Below, one piece after another: positions 31,330-39,912 of a stretch of DNA of 64,000 nucleotides. The notes below the pieces were generated by a model, which saw only the letters and a list, made by a program, of their open reading frames with translations, was not told where the DNA came from and searched no databases. Every line of letters starts with the position of its first letter. Positions within the stretch are counted from its first letter, which is position 1. A program made the position numbers and the translations under genes. The DNA comes from Archangiaceae bacterium. Its GTDB lineage: Bacteria; Myxococcota; Myxococcia; Myxococcales; Myxococcaceae. The stretch covers positions 62,001 through 126,000 of the forward strand of contig JADJNS010000006.1 in the NCBI GenBank assembly GCA_016714225.1. The letters are read 5' to 3'.

Positions 31330-31989
31330 ATGAGGCCCGCCGTGTCTGACGAAGACGCCGAACGCGAATCTCGCATCAATGAGCTCGAGGCCCGCCTCGC
31401 CCAGCCCGCTCGGCTCGGCGTCGCGCCGATCGTCGCCGCGGCCTTCTTGGCGCTGTGCTGCATCTTGCTCTGGGCGCAGTGGGCCGACGCGGCCTACTTC
31501 TTCTCTCCCCGCGAGCCACTTCAGCTCGGCGCCGAGGGCGACTACCGCTTCGATCTGGCGCGCGACAACCGCTACGTCGAGCTCCACGGTGTACCCACCT
31601 CGCGCGCCGGCTTCGGCGTCGACGGCAACGACACCGTGGTGGCGGTGGGCATTCGCGACACGCCCATCATGGTGTGGCGCAAGGCCCTGCGCGGAGAAGA
31701 GTGGAAGCCCGGCACCCGCCCGCCGCCTCCCAATCAACAGCCCTTCACCGTGCGCGGCCGACTGCTGGCGCGGGGCGAGGCCGGCGAGAAGTTCGCCAGC
31801 GCCTTTCAGACGCTCGACGGCCACGGTGAGATCTCCGCCCAGTGGGTGCTCGTCGAGAGCGCGCGCCCGGGCGTCGATCTGTTCGTCGCCGCCTGGAGCA
31901 CCCTGTTGATGGCGCTGGCCGCGTTCTCGGCCTGGCTCCTGGTGCGCGGGCTGCTCGCCATGAAGCAGCGCATCACCCGAGCGCCGTAG
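31330..31989 (+). CDS. Membrane protein with two TM helices, unknown
   Basis: A protein of up to 219 residues. A short charged N-terminal helix (SDEDAERESRINELEARLAQ) is followed by TM1 (about 38-56), an extracytoplasmic domain (about 57-185) with RDNRYVELHGVPTS and QPFTVRGRLLARGE, and TM2 (about 190-212). The layout resembles small periplasmic-loop membrane proteins common in myxobacteria, but I do not recognise a family. The start is ATG31330 or GTG31342; GTG31342 lies ten bases after a TTATGA stretch and begins just before the charged helix, so it is equally plausible. Confidence 0.75.
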   Translation: MRPAVSDEDAERESRINELEARLAQPARLGVAPIVAAAFLALCCILLWAQWADAAYFFSPREPLQLGAEGDYRFDLARDNRYVELHGVPTSRAGFGVDGNDTVVAVGIRDTPIMVWRKALRGEEWKPGTRPPPPNQQPFTVRGRLLARGEAGEKFASAFQTLDGHGEISAQWVLVESARPGVDLFVAAWSTLLMALAAFSAWLLVRGLLAMKQRITRAP

Positions 31990-32031
31990 CCGTCACCCGA
32001 CGCCCGACGCGCCCTGGTGAAGGGCGCACCT

Positions 32032-33576
32032 TCAGTCGCCGAACGCGTCGTCGATCGCCTGCGAGCGCGACTTCGCCGCGGGCTTCTTGGCCGGCGCGGC
32101 TTTCTTCGCCGGCTTCTCTTCGGCATCGTCGCCGAACGCATCGTCGGCTGCGCTCTTGGGCGCCGCCTTCTTCGCCGGCGCCGCCTTGGGCGTTTCGGCC
32201 ACCTCGCCGCCCAGCATCTGCAGCTGCGCCTTGGCCTGATCGTTGGTGCCGTCGAACTTCAGCGCGGCCTCGAACGCCTGCTTCGCGTCCGAGTCGGCGC
32301 TGTTCTTCACGTGAATCAGGCCGACCATGGTGTACAGCTTCGAAAGCTGCTTGCGAATCTCGGTGCCCTTCTTGCTCCAGCCGCCCGAGAGCTGCTCGTC
32401 GAGCTTGAGCGCGATCTCGAAGTTCTTGATCGCCGGGCCGCCCTGACCTGCCACGTACGCCTCGTTGGCGGTCTCGTAGGCTTTGATGAAGCGGCTCAGC
32501 TTGTCGGTGAGATCTTTGTCGCCGGCCTTCTGCGCGAGGTCGAGCGCCGCGTCGGGGTCGCCCTTCTCGTAGGGGGCCAGAATCTGCGCCCGCTTCGTGC
32601 CGCTCGCCGCCGGTGCCGGCGTCGCTTCATGCGACACCGAGGCGACCTTCTGGGGCTGGGCCGCCGCAGCAGGAGCCAACGGCTCGCTCTTCGCCGCCGC
32701 CGGCTCGTCGCTCGGTGCGGGAGCCGCAGCCGCCGACTTCGCCTCGGCCATCTTTCGCTTGATCGCCTCGTCGATGACCCGGGTCTTCGCTTCGTCGACC
32801 GCCACCACCACGTCGTCGGCCTTCTTCTCGACTTCCTTCTTCGGCGACGTGCTCGCGCGGGGCGAAGGCCCGCTGCCGGGCAGCCGCAGCAACGCCACCG
32901 CCAGCACCGCGGCCAGGCCGAAGCCAACCGCGCCGGCGAAGATCGCCACCTTCACCGCGCTCGACGCAGGCGGCCGCGAGACCACCGCGGTGCGCAGCGG
33001 CGTCGACTTCGGCCGCTTCGGCGCCACCGGCTTGACCTCGAGGTTCTCTTCTTTCTTCAGCGGGCCGCGCAGCTTCAGCACCGCATTGCCCAGCGCGACC
33101 GTGTCGCCGGGGAAGATCTCGATCTCGGTGGCGATGCGCTCCTTGTTGATGAAGGTGCCGTTCTGCGAGCCGAGGTCCTTCACGTAGAACTGCTCGGCGA
33201 TGCGGGTCACCATCGCGTGGCGTCGCGAGATCGACGGATGCTGCAGCCGCAGCTCGCTCACCGACGCCCGGCCGATCACCAGCTGGCCCTGGCGCACCTG
33301 CACCAGCTGCCCCTGACCGGGTCCCCGCTCGACGTAGAGGAACACGGGCTTGTAGCCCAGCTCTGCGTCGCCTCCGTAGCTCGCCCGCATTTCTTCGTCG
33401 TGTTTCTCCGTGTCGAACACGGACGTAGGAATCGCCTCTTCGCCGGACTTCCGAGGCGACCGCTTTACCGGATATTGCGTCACGTGCTGCGGCCGCGGGT
33501 CATCTGCCCTCAAGATGTCTTCGTCTCTCAACGACGGCTCATCGGGTCGACGTTGAGGGCGCTTGGTGGGGGGCAT
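32032..33576 (-). CDS. FHA-domain membrane protein with TPR-like tail
   Basis: A 514-residue protein. The N-terminal FHA domain (about 75-175) has the phosphothreonine-binding residues GRASVSELRL, HPSISRRHA and LGSQNGTFINK. One transmembrane helix (about 208-230, VKVAIFAGAVGFGLAAVLAV) follows, then an Ala/Pro/Lys-rich linker and helical TPR-like repeats (about 335-455). The last 45 residues contain the motif DDAFGD twice, separated by a Lys/Ala/Pro stretch, the second copy being the very C-terminus. The cytoplasmic FHA domain probably reads kinase signals, such as those from the Ser/Thr kinase at 61033 (inference). The gene is divergent from cysS across a dyad at 33632. Confidence 0.9.
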   Translation of the reverse strand: MPPTKRPQRRPDEPSLRDEDILRADDPRPQHVTQYPVKRSPRKSGEEAIPTSVFDTEKHDEEMRASYGGDAELGYKPVFLYVERGPGQGQLVQVRQGQLVIGRASVSELRLQHPSISRRHAMVTRIAEQFYVKDLGSQNGTFINKERIATEIEIFPGDTVALGNAVLKLRGPLKKEENLEVKPVAPKRPKSTPLRTAVVSRPPASSAVKVAIFAGAVGFGLAAVLAVALLRLPGSGPSPRASTSPKKEVEKKADDVVVAVDEAKTRVIDEAIKRKMAEAKSAAAAPAPSDEPAAAKSEPLAPAAAAQPQKVASVSHEATPAPAASGTKRAQILAPYEKGDPDAALDLAQKAGDKDLTDKLSRFIKAYETANEAYVAGQGGPAIKNFEIALKLDEQLSGGWSKKGTEIRKQLSKLYTMVGLIHVKNSADSDAKQAFEAALKFDGTNDQAKAQLQMLGGEVAETPKAAPAKKAAPKSAADDAFGDDAEEKPAKKAAPAKKPAAKSRSQAIDDAFGD

Positions 33577-33631
33577 TTCGCGTGACGACTCCCGAGACGG
33601 ACCTGCTTCCGGCTGATTATCACCGTAAACG

Positions 33632-33646
33632 AGCGAAAGTTTCGCT
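33632..33646. promoter_or_regulatory. 7-base dyad between the FHA gene and cysS
   Basis: AGCGAAA, one centre base, TTTCGCT: a perfect inverted repeat in the 189-base divergent intergenic region. It is a candidate operator for one or both promoters. Confidence 0.35.
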
Positions 33647-33724
33647 GTTCCGGGGACTTATGCTTCCGAACCCTTACGACCACGGCAACTCTGCCCGAAA
33701 GCCTGCCCCGCGAGCAAATCAGGG

Positions 33725-33753
33725 AGGACACCCGCAGTCAGGGCCCTTAGAGT
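33725..33753 (+). promoter_or_regulatory. Candidate promoter of cysS
   Basis: AGGACA (33725-33730), a 17-base spacer, then TAGAGT (33748-33753), which ends 12 bases before the cysS ATG. Confidence 0.4.
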
Positions 33754-33765
33754 CGCGCGCTCTCT

Positions 33766-35424
33766 ATGGCCAGCGTGGACACGATCAGGGTCTACAACAC
33801 GATGAGCGGGGCGAAGCAGCCGCTCGCTCCGCTCACCCCCGGCAAGGTCAAAGTCTACGTCTGTGGGCCGACCGTCTACAGCTTCGTGCACATCGGCAAC
33901 GCCCGCACCTTCACCTCGTTCGACGTGGTGGTTCGCTACCTGCGCTACCGCGGCTTCGAGGTGAAGTACGTGCGCAACTACACCGACGTCGACGACAAGA
34001 TCATCAACGCGGCCCGGGTGGTCGGCGAGTGGGGCGGCGCGGGCCAGACCTTGAGCGTTGAGGCCGACGGCACCGCGAAGTGGGGCGACCAGTCGTTCAA
34101 GTGGACCACCGATGGCCACCAGCTCAGTCTGATCAGCGACGGCACGGTGCGCGCCGAGGCCCCCATCGACGTCGGCGCCGACACCCTCACGCTGCAGTCG
34201 GCGGTGCTCAAGCGTACCTCGCCCGAGATCGACGCCATCTCTCACGCCGCCCGCTTCGTGCGCGAGTTCGAGCAAGACGCTCGCGCGCTGCACCTGCTCG
34301 AGCCCGACGTCTCGCCCAAGGTCTCCGACACGATTCCCGAGATCGTCGAGATCATCCAGCGGCTCATCTCCCGCGAGGTCGCCTACGCCTCGAAGGGCGA
34401 CGTCTACTTCCAGGTGAGCAGGTACCCCCAGTACGCGCGGCTGTCGAAGCGCAAGCTCGACGACCTCAAGGCCGGCGCCCGCGTCGAGCCCCAGGACGCC
34501 AAGCGCGAGCCGCTCGACTTCGCGCTGTGGAAGGCTGCCAAGCCCGGAGAGCCCTCGTGGGACAGCCCGTGGGGCAAGGGTCGCCCCGGCTGGCACATCG
34601 AGTGCTCGGCGATGAGCAACAAGTTCCTCGGCGAGACCTTCGACCTGCACGGCGGCGGGTTGGACCTCATCTTCCCCCACCACGAGAACGAGATCGCCCA
34701 GAGCGAGGCGGCCAGCGGCGCCGAGCTCTGCAAGTGCTGGATGCACGGCGGCTTCCTCGACCTCGAGGGCGCCAAGATGTCGAAGAGCCTGGGCAACGTG
34801 GTGCGGCTGCGCGACGCGCTCGCCCGCGTCGACGCCGAGGCGCTGCGCTACTTCTTCCTCTCGACCCACTACCGCGCGCCGCTGGCGTTCACCGACCAGT
34901 CGCTCGCCGACGCCGAAGCGCGCCTCGAGTACTTCTACGAGACGTTGCGAAGGGCCAACGAGCGGCCGGCCGCGGGCGGCAAGCCCTCTGCCGAGACCGA
35001 GAAGTGGCTGCAGCAGCTCGAGCAGACGATGGACGACGACTTCAACTTCGCCGGTGCGCTGGGCGCGCTGTCGGGGTTGTTCGGCGAGATGAACCAGCTG
35101 CTCGACTCGAAGGACAAGGGCAAGGCCAACGCCGCGCTGGGCGGGCTGCGCGACAGCGTGAAGAAGATCTCGTCGGTACTCGGCCTGTTCGAAGACGACC
35201 CGGCCGCCTGGCTGCTGCGCCGCCGCGATCGCCTGGTGCAGCAGCGCGGCATCGACGTGAGCAAGATCGACGCGCTCATCACCGCGCGCAACGACGCACG
35301 CAAAGCGAAAGACTTCAAGCGCGCCGACGAGGTGCGCGGCGAGCTGAAAGCGCTGGGCATCGAGATCATGGACACGCCCACCGGCACCAGCTGGAAGGTC
35401 GCCGCCGATCAGCCGGCGAAGTGA
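33766..35424 (+). CDS. cysS: Cysteinyl-tRNA synthetase with a ~65-residue insertion
   Basis: A 552-residue class I tRNA synthetase that charges tRNA-Cys. Core motifs are intact: zinc Cys in YVCGPTVY (about 33), HIGN (about 42-45), the zinc region HIECSAMSNKFLG with GGGLDLIFPHHENEIAQSE, and KMSKS in GAKMSKSLGN. The usual length is about 460-490. The extra length lies between NYTDVDDKIINAA and ARFVREFEQDARALHLL (residues about 85-150). It reads as a beta-rich module with alternating Trp/Gly/Thr-Leu and DGT, SDGT and DTLTL turns. ATG33766 follows a TAGAGT box by 12 bases. The M28 peptidase gene follows 38 bases downstream with its own promoter-like box. Confidence 0.95.
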   Translation: MASVDTIRVYNTMSGAKQPLAPLTPGKVKVYVCGPTVYSFVHIGNARTFTSFDVVVRYLRYRGFEVKYVRNYTDVDDKIINAARVVGEWGGAGQTLSVEADGTAKWGDQSFKWTTDGHQLSLISDGTVRAEAPIDVGADTLTLQSAVLKRTSPEIDAISHAARFVREFEQDARALHLLEPDVSPKVSDTIPEIVEIIQRLISREVAYASKGDVYFQVSRYPQYARLSKRKLDDLKAGARVEPQDAKREPLDFALWKAAKPGEPSWDSPWGKGRPGWHIECSAMSNKFLGETFDLHGGGLDLIFPHHENEIAQSEAASGAELCKCWMHGGFLDLEGAKMSKSLGNVVRLRDALARVDAEALRYFFLSTHYRAPLAFTDQSLADAEARLEYFYETLRRANERPAAGGKPSAETEKWLQQLEQTMDDDFNFAGALGALSGLFGEMNQLLDSKDKGKANAALGGLRDSVKKISSVLGLFEDDPAAWLLRRRDRLVQQRGIDVSKIDALITARNDARKAKDFKRADEVRGELKALGIEIMDTPTGTSWKVAADQPAK

Positions 35425-35426
35425 CG

Positions 35427-35455
35427 TTGTGGGCGCCGCGCGGCCGGGGTAATTC
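35427..35455 (+). promoter_or_regulatory. Candidate promoter of the M28 peptidase gene
   Basis: TTGTGG (35427-35432), a 17-base spacer, then TAATTC (35450-35455), which ends seven bases before the ATG. It starts three bases after the cysS stop. Confidence 0.45.
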
Positions 35456-35462
35456 GGCCGCC

Positions 35463-37106
35463 ATGAGAAGCACTCTGGTCTTCGCCCTGCTGGTCGGCGC
35501 GCCCGCGCTCGCCGACGCTCCCAACCGGCTCATCACCGCCGACGCGATTCGCGGCCACATTCGCTTTCTCGCCTCGGACGCGCTCGAGGGCCGCGGGCCC
35601 GCCAGCAAGGGCGACGTGCTCGCGCAGCAGTACATCGCCGCGCAGTTCGAGGCCGCGGGGCTCAAGCCGGCCGGCACCGGAGGGGGCTGGTTCCAGCCCT
35701 TCGACATCGTCGGCGTCGACGGCCACCCCACCGAGATGAAGTTCTCGGCGCCGAAGGGCGCGAGCCCGCTCACCCTCAAGTTCTGGGACGATCTCATCGC
35801 GGTCGCCGGTGAGCACCTTCCCGACTCGAAGCTCGACCAGAGCGAGTTGGTGTTCGTGGGCTTCGGCATTCAGGCGCCCGAGTACCAGTGGGACGACTTC
35901 AAGGGCCTCGACGTGAAGGGCAAGACCCTGCTGGTGATGAACAACGACCCCGAAGACGACCCCCGGCTCTTCGCCGGCAAGACCCGCCTCTGGTACGGCC
36001 GGTGGGACTACAAGTACGAGGTCGCCCAGAAGCTCGGCGCGGCCGGCTGCATCATCATTCACACCACCACCTCGGCTGGCTACCCCTGGCAGGTGGTGCA
36101 GACCTCGTGGACGGGCGAGCAGTTCGATCTCCCCTACACCGACCCGCAGCGGCTCAAGGTGAAGGGCTGGGTCACCGAAGACGCGGCCCGCAAGCTCGTC
36201 AAGGCCGGCGGGCAGGATCTCGACGCGCTCCGCAAGGCGGCCCAGTCGCGCGACTTCAAGGCCGTCTCGCTGGGCCTCGCCGTCTCGACGTCGTTCAAGA
36301 ACCTGGTACAGAAGAAGCAGACCGCCAACGTGGTGGGCCTGCTCCCCGGGTCGGACCCCAGGCTCTCCAAAGAGATGGTGGTGTTCACCGCCCATCACGA
36401 TCACCTGGGGCGCAAGAGCGACGCCAAGGCCGGTGAAGACGCCATCTACAACGGCGCGGTCGACAACGCGTCGGGCGTGGCCGCGATGCTCACCGTGCTC
36501 CGCGCAGTGTCGGGCGCGCCCAAGGCGCCCAAGCGCAGCATGCTGTTCGCCGCGGTGGCGGCCGAAGAGCAGGGCCTGCTCGGCTCGCAGTTTCTGGTCG
36601 AGCACCCTCCGGCGCCGGTCGGCCTGATGGCGGTCGACATCAACATCGACGGCGCCAACATCTGGGGCCGCACCAAAGACGTGTCGGTGATCGGCCTGGG
36701 CAAGTCGAACGTCGACGACGTCATCGTCCGCCTGTCGAAGGCGCAGGGCCGGGCGGTGAAGCCCGACGAGCTCTCCGACCGTGGCTTCTTCTACCGGTCT
36801 GACCAGTTCAACTTCGCCCGCTGGGGGGTGCCGGCGGCGTACTTCTCGAGCGGCCACGACTTCGTCGGCAAGCCCGAGGGTTGGGGCAAGAAGATGCGCG
36901 AAGAGTGGGAAGACAAGCACTACCACCAGCCCAGCGACGAGCTCACCGACGCGTGGGACCTGTCGGGAGCCGTCGAGGACGTGCAGCTCTATTACGATCT
37001 GGGCCTCGAGCTCGCCAACGCCTCGAAGATGCCGGCCTGGAACAAGGGCGACGAGTTCGAGAGCGCGCGGCTCAAGGCCCTGCAGGCCGTGGGCGCGACG
37101 AAGTAG
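35463..37106 (+). CDS. Exported M28-family metallopeptidase with PA domain
   Basis: A 547-residue exported aminopeptidase-like protein. The signal peptide is MRSTLVFALLVGAPALADA. A helical N-terminal segment with FLASDALEGRGPASKGDVLA is typical of M28 enzymes. The protease-associated (PA) domain spans about 125-265 (FVGFGIQAPEYQWDDFKGLD, AAGCIII). The M28 zinc domain begins near 300: AHHDH (zinc His), DNASG (bridging Asp), AAEEQG (catalytic and metal Glu), NIDG, and the final His in HYHQPSDE. All dinuclear zinc ligands seem present, so it should be active in the periplasm or medium. ATG35463 lies seven bases past a TAATTC box. Confidence 0.93.
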   Translation: MRSTLVFALLVGAPALADAPNRLITADAIRGHIRFLASDALEGRGPASKGDVLAQQYIAAQFEAAGLKPAGTGGGWFQPFDIVGVDGHPTEMKFSAPKGASPLTLKFWDDLIAVAGEHLPDSKLDQSELVFVGFGIQAPEYQWDDFKGLDVKGKTLLVMNNDPEDDPRLFAGKTRLWYGRWDYKYEVAQKLGAAGCIIIHTTTSAGYPWQVVQTSWTGEQFDLPYTDPQRLKVKGWVTEDAARKLVKAGGQDLDALRKAAQSRDFKAVSLGLAVSTSFKNLVQKKQTANVVGLLPGSDPRLSKEMVVFTAHHDHLGRKSDAKAGEDAIYNGAVDNASGVAAMLTVLRAVSGAPKAPKRSMLFAAVAAEEQGLLGSQFLVEHPPAPVGLMAVDINIDGANIWGRTKDVSVIGLGKSNVDDVIVRLSKAQGRAVKPDELSDRGFFYRSDQFNFARWGVPAAYFSSGHDFVGKPEGWGKKMREEWEDKHYHQPSDELTDAWDLSGAVEDVQLYYDLGLELANASKMPAWNKGDEFESARLKALQAVGATK

Positions 37107-38600
37107 TCAGCGCCGCTGCGGCAGCGGCCCCTTGAACAGCTCGCGGTTCTCTTCCAGGGTGCGGCGCTCGTAGCCCGCGCCGGCCTCTACGCCGGCGTGA
37201 TGGCCGAGACCCAGCCTCAGGTCCGCCCCGCCGTGCACCACCTGGTACTGCTTCTCTCGCACCTCGAGCTCCACCGATTCGCTCAGGCCCTCGAGCGCCC
37301 CGGCGAGCGAGCGGCCTTGCGCCAACGCCCCGGCGAAGCGCTCGAGATCTTCTCCGCGGGTGGTGAACGACGCCTCGGTGGAAGTGCCGTGGTGGAGCGC
37401 GTTGGCGCCGTACGAAACCTTCGTCTCCAGCTCACTGCCCCGGGCCAGCGCTTCGGCGTGCGCGATCAGGTAGCCGCGTGGGTCGCGCTCGAAGGCGTCG
37501 GGGTCGTCGATCTTCAGCTTGAACGTCGTCTCCACCCGGGCCGAGACCTCTGCTCCCGCGGCGCGTGGGCTCACCTGGGAGTGGCCCAGCCCCAGCGCCC
37601 CGGCGAGCTGCCCGTCGTCTTTGCCTTCGACGTGGAGCTCGAGCACGCCGGCCCGCTCGTAGCGCACACCCACCTCGCCATCGATGCCGGCGCCCGCCCG
37701 CAGCCTCAGAACCTCACTGCGCCCGAGAAGCGCCTTCAACTGGCCGCCCAGCTTCGCGTCGAGCTCGAGCGCGTGAGGCCGGCCGTAGCGCTCGAGCGCC
37801 GCCTGCGGGTCGGTCGAGAACAGCTCGATCGCGTCTTGCGCCTGCGCCGCCGTCTCGAACCGGTACTCGGCCCTGGCCGCCAGCCCCAGCTCGCCAGCGG
37901 CCATCAGGGGCTCCCCGGCGTGCACCCCCGCGTGGCCCCCGAAACTGCCCGACACGGTGAAGTGGCCGTCGGCTTCGCGCGCGACCGAGAGCTTGCTGCT
38001 CACCCCTGCGCCCCCTGCGCCCGCATGCGCCGCGAGCTTCGCGTCGACGCAGAGGCTGTCGCCTACCTTCATCGCCGGCAGGTCGTTGAGTGCCTGGCGC
38101 AGCTGGTAGCTGGTCGGCACCTCCTGGTAGCCCGACCAGTTGAAGTGCAGCCGGCCGTGCTGCTCTTTCGACTGCAGCGCGTTGAGGTCATCGACCATCG
38201 CCTGGAACGAGGCGGGCAGGGGGGCGGTGGCGGTGAGCTTGCCCTGCGGCGTCTTGCGCTCGAGCAGGCCGGTGCGCAGCGCGTCTTGGGCCAGGTGCTG
38301 CCGCTCGTCGGGTGAGAGCTGGTTGATGATCGGGTCGAGCTTCTCTTCGCGCTGCAGATCTCTGAGCGCCTTGCCCAGGTCCGGCCCCTTCAGCTGCGCG
38401 AAGTCGGCGTCGAGCTGCTCGTGGTCTACGAACCAGCCCGAGCCGTAGCTGTCTTTGAGGTCGTCGTAGAGCACCGCCGAGTTGGCGTGGGCCCAGGTGT
38501 CGTCGCCGTGCGGTATCGGCTGCGGCGCATCGGGGCCGGCCGGCTCATCGGAGAAGAAGGATGACGCCGACGTCGAGGAACCTTCGATTCTGGTGGTCAT
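37107..38600 (-). CDS. Unknown 497-residue protein
   Basis: I do not recognise this protein. There is no signal peptide or membrane helix. The N-terminal 150 residues are charged and mostly helical (DLKDSYGSGWFVDHEQLDAD, LSPDERQHLAQDALRTGLLE). The remainder has many short Gly/Ala/His-rich beta-like strands (AKLAAHAGAGGAGVSSKL, AGVHAGEPLMAAGELGLAAR), as in repetitive beta-sheet proteins. ATG38600 is chosen; a TTG at 38612 also exists in frame. It stops one base after the M28 peptidase stop (convergent). The absence of export signals with a beta-repeat tail could fit a secreted effector exported by a non-Sec route, but that is speculation. Confidence 0.72.
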   Translation of the reverse strand: MTTRIEGSSTSASSFFSDEPAGPDAPQPIPHGDDTWAHANSAVLYDDLKDSYGSGWFVDHEQLDADFAQLKGPDLGKALRDLQREEKLDPIINQLSPDERQHLAQDALRTGLLERKTPQGKLTATAPLPASFQAMVDDLNALQSKEQHGRLHFNWSGYQEVPTSYQLRQALNDLPAMKVGDSLCVDAKLAAHAGAGGAGVSSKLSVAREADGHFTVSGSFGGHAGVHAGEPLMAAGELGLAARAEYRFETAAQAQDAIELFSTDPQAALERYGRPHALELDAKLGGQLKALLGRSEVLRLRAGAGIDGEVGVRYERAGVLELHVEGKDDGQLAGALGLGHSQVSPRAAGAEVSARVETTFKLKIDDPDAFERDPRGYLIAHAEALARGSELETKVSYGANALHHGTSTEASFTTRGEDLERFAGALAQGRSLAGALEGLSESVELEVREKQYQVVHGGADLRLGLGHHAGVEAGAGYERRTLEENRELFKGPLPQRR

Positions 38601-38916
38601 CCACCGGCGCAATGCGCGGGCGAGACCCCTGGAAGGGCGCGGAAACGTTCATCCGCGTCGGCGCTCCAAGTCCCAATGCGCGCCTCGAGGCCCCTCGCCC
38701 TGCCCAACCTGCCCCTGACTAAAGACCCCTGAACTTTGGCCTGACCATGCCGGGCCGAGGTCCGGTCGAGAGGCCTCGCCTGCCACGACTCGCTGTGACG
38801 GCGCGCGAGCACGCCGAGCCGACAGCGCTCTACGGCGCACACTGCGCAGCCCCCCGCGCACCTGGAACAACCAGGGCCCGCCGAGCCTTCAGCCCTCCAA
38901 CTTCAAAGGAGGCCGC
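38601..38916. other. Intergenic region between divergent genes
   Basis: About 316 bases with no coding potential consistent with the local codon bias. It contains a TAAAGA stretch (38720-38725) and a strong AAAGGAGG ribosome-binding site at 38905-38912 for the DUF2157 gene. I see no tRNA, stable hairpin with a T-run, or repeat in it. Confidence 0.6.
38905..38912 (+). promoter_or_regulatory. Perfect Shine-Dalgarno pointing to a CTG start
   Basis: AAAGGAGG, four bases before an in-frame CTG (38917). No ATG, GTG or TTG in this frame lies nearby; the next GTG is 38983. Confidence 0.6.
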
Positions 38917-39912
38917 CTGAATTCTGTCTCGCTCGATGAACCCGCCACCCCGCAGCGCCTGCGCGCGCTGCATGAAGCGAAGGTGCTCTCCGACGAAGCG
39001 TACGCACGCGCGGTGAGGCTCACGTCGAGCCCGCCCTCGCGCGCCGAGGCCGCGGGCCTCGCCTCTCGCGTCGCGCTCATCTTCGGCGGCGCGCTCTGCC
39101 TCTCGGGCGTGGTCTTCTTCTTCGCCCACAACTGGGCCGGCATGTCGCGCTGGCAGAAGTTCGGCGTGCTCGAGCTCGGCGTGCTGGGCTTCGCCGCGGC
39201 GGCCTGGGTCGCCACCGGCCAGCTCAACCGGCAGGTCGCGCTCACCCTCTGTGCCGCCACCCTCGGCCCGCTGCTCGCGGTGTACGGGCAGACCTACCAG
39301 ACCGGCGCCGACCCCTATGAGCTGTTCCTCAGCTGGGCGCTGCTGGCCGCCCCGCTCGCCGCGCTCTCGCGCTTCGTACCGCTGTGGGCCGGGGTGTGGC
39401 TGCTGCTCGACCTCACCGCCAGCCTGTGGTGCGAGCAGCTGCAGCCGTTCGGCGGGGCGCCGTGGCGCTACGAGCCGCTGGTGTTGGCCGCGCTGAACCT
39501 CGCCGGGCTCGCCGCCTGCGAGTGGGTCTCCCGCCGCACCCGCTGGCTCGGGCCCACGCGCCGCTGGCCCCGCCGCGCGCTCGCGCTGGGGGTGGTGCTG
39601 CCTCCGCTGCCGCTCGCCTGCGGGTGGCTCATCGACCACTGGTTCTTCACCGCCGGCCCCTGGGGTGCTCAAGCCTGCGTGGCCTCGGCGGTCGCCTGTG
39701 CGGGGCTGGCGCTGCTCTACCCGCGCGATCGCTTCATGCGCACCACCGCGGCGTTCGCCGGCGTCGCGCTGCTCACCTCGCTCAGCACCCACTGGGTGTG
39801 GGCGGCGGCCGACCGCGGCGCAACCTGGCTGTGGCTGCTTCATGGCCTCTTCGTGGTGGTCGAGCTGACCCTGTGCATCGGGTGGGTTCGCCGGGTCGAG
39901 GTGAAGTCATGA
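38917..39912 (+). CDS. DUF2157 domain membrane protein
   Basis: A protein of about 331 residues with the DUF2157 layout: an N-terminal amphipathic helix (RLRALHEAKVLSDEAYARAV) followed by about ten hydrophobic helices. The first GTG in frame (38983) would cut through that conserved helix. A perfect AAAGGAGG at 38905-38912 points instead to CTG38917, which restores the helix, so a CTG start is proposed. From GTG38983 the protein would be 309 residues. The role of DUF2157 proteins is unknown. The stop overlaps the start of the DUF4401-type gene (ATGA), and such pairs are a recurrent arrangement. Confidence 0.78.
   Translation: MNSVSLDEPATPQRLRALHEAKVLSDEAYARAVRLTSSPPSRAEAAGLASRVALIFGGALCLSGVVFFFAHNWAGMSRWQKFGVLELGVLGFAAAAWVATGQLNRQVALTLCAATLGPLLAVYGQTYQTGADPYELFLSWALLAAPLAALSRFVPLWAGVWLLLDLTASLWCEQLQPFGGAPWRYEPLVLAALNLAGLAACEWVSRRTRWLGPTRRWPRRALALGVVLPPLPLACGWLIDHWFFTAGPWGAQACVASAVACAGLALLYPRDRFMRTTAAFAGVALLTSLSTHWVWAAADRGATWLWLLHGLFVVVELTLCIGWVRRVEVKS

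Noticed and set aside
38613..38916. Small gene or RNA in the 38.6-38.9 kb gap
   Set aside because: Short open frames on both strands lack the local codon bias and ribosome-binding sites; no structured RNA could be recognised.
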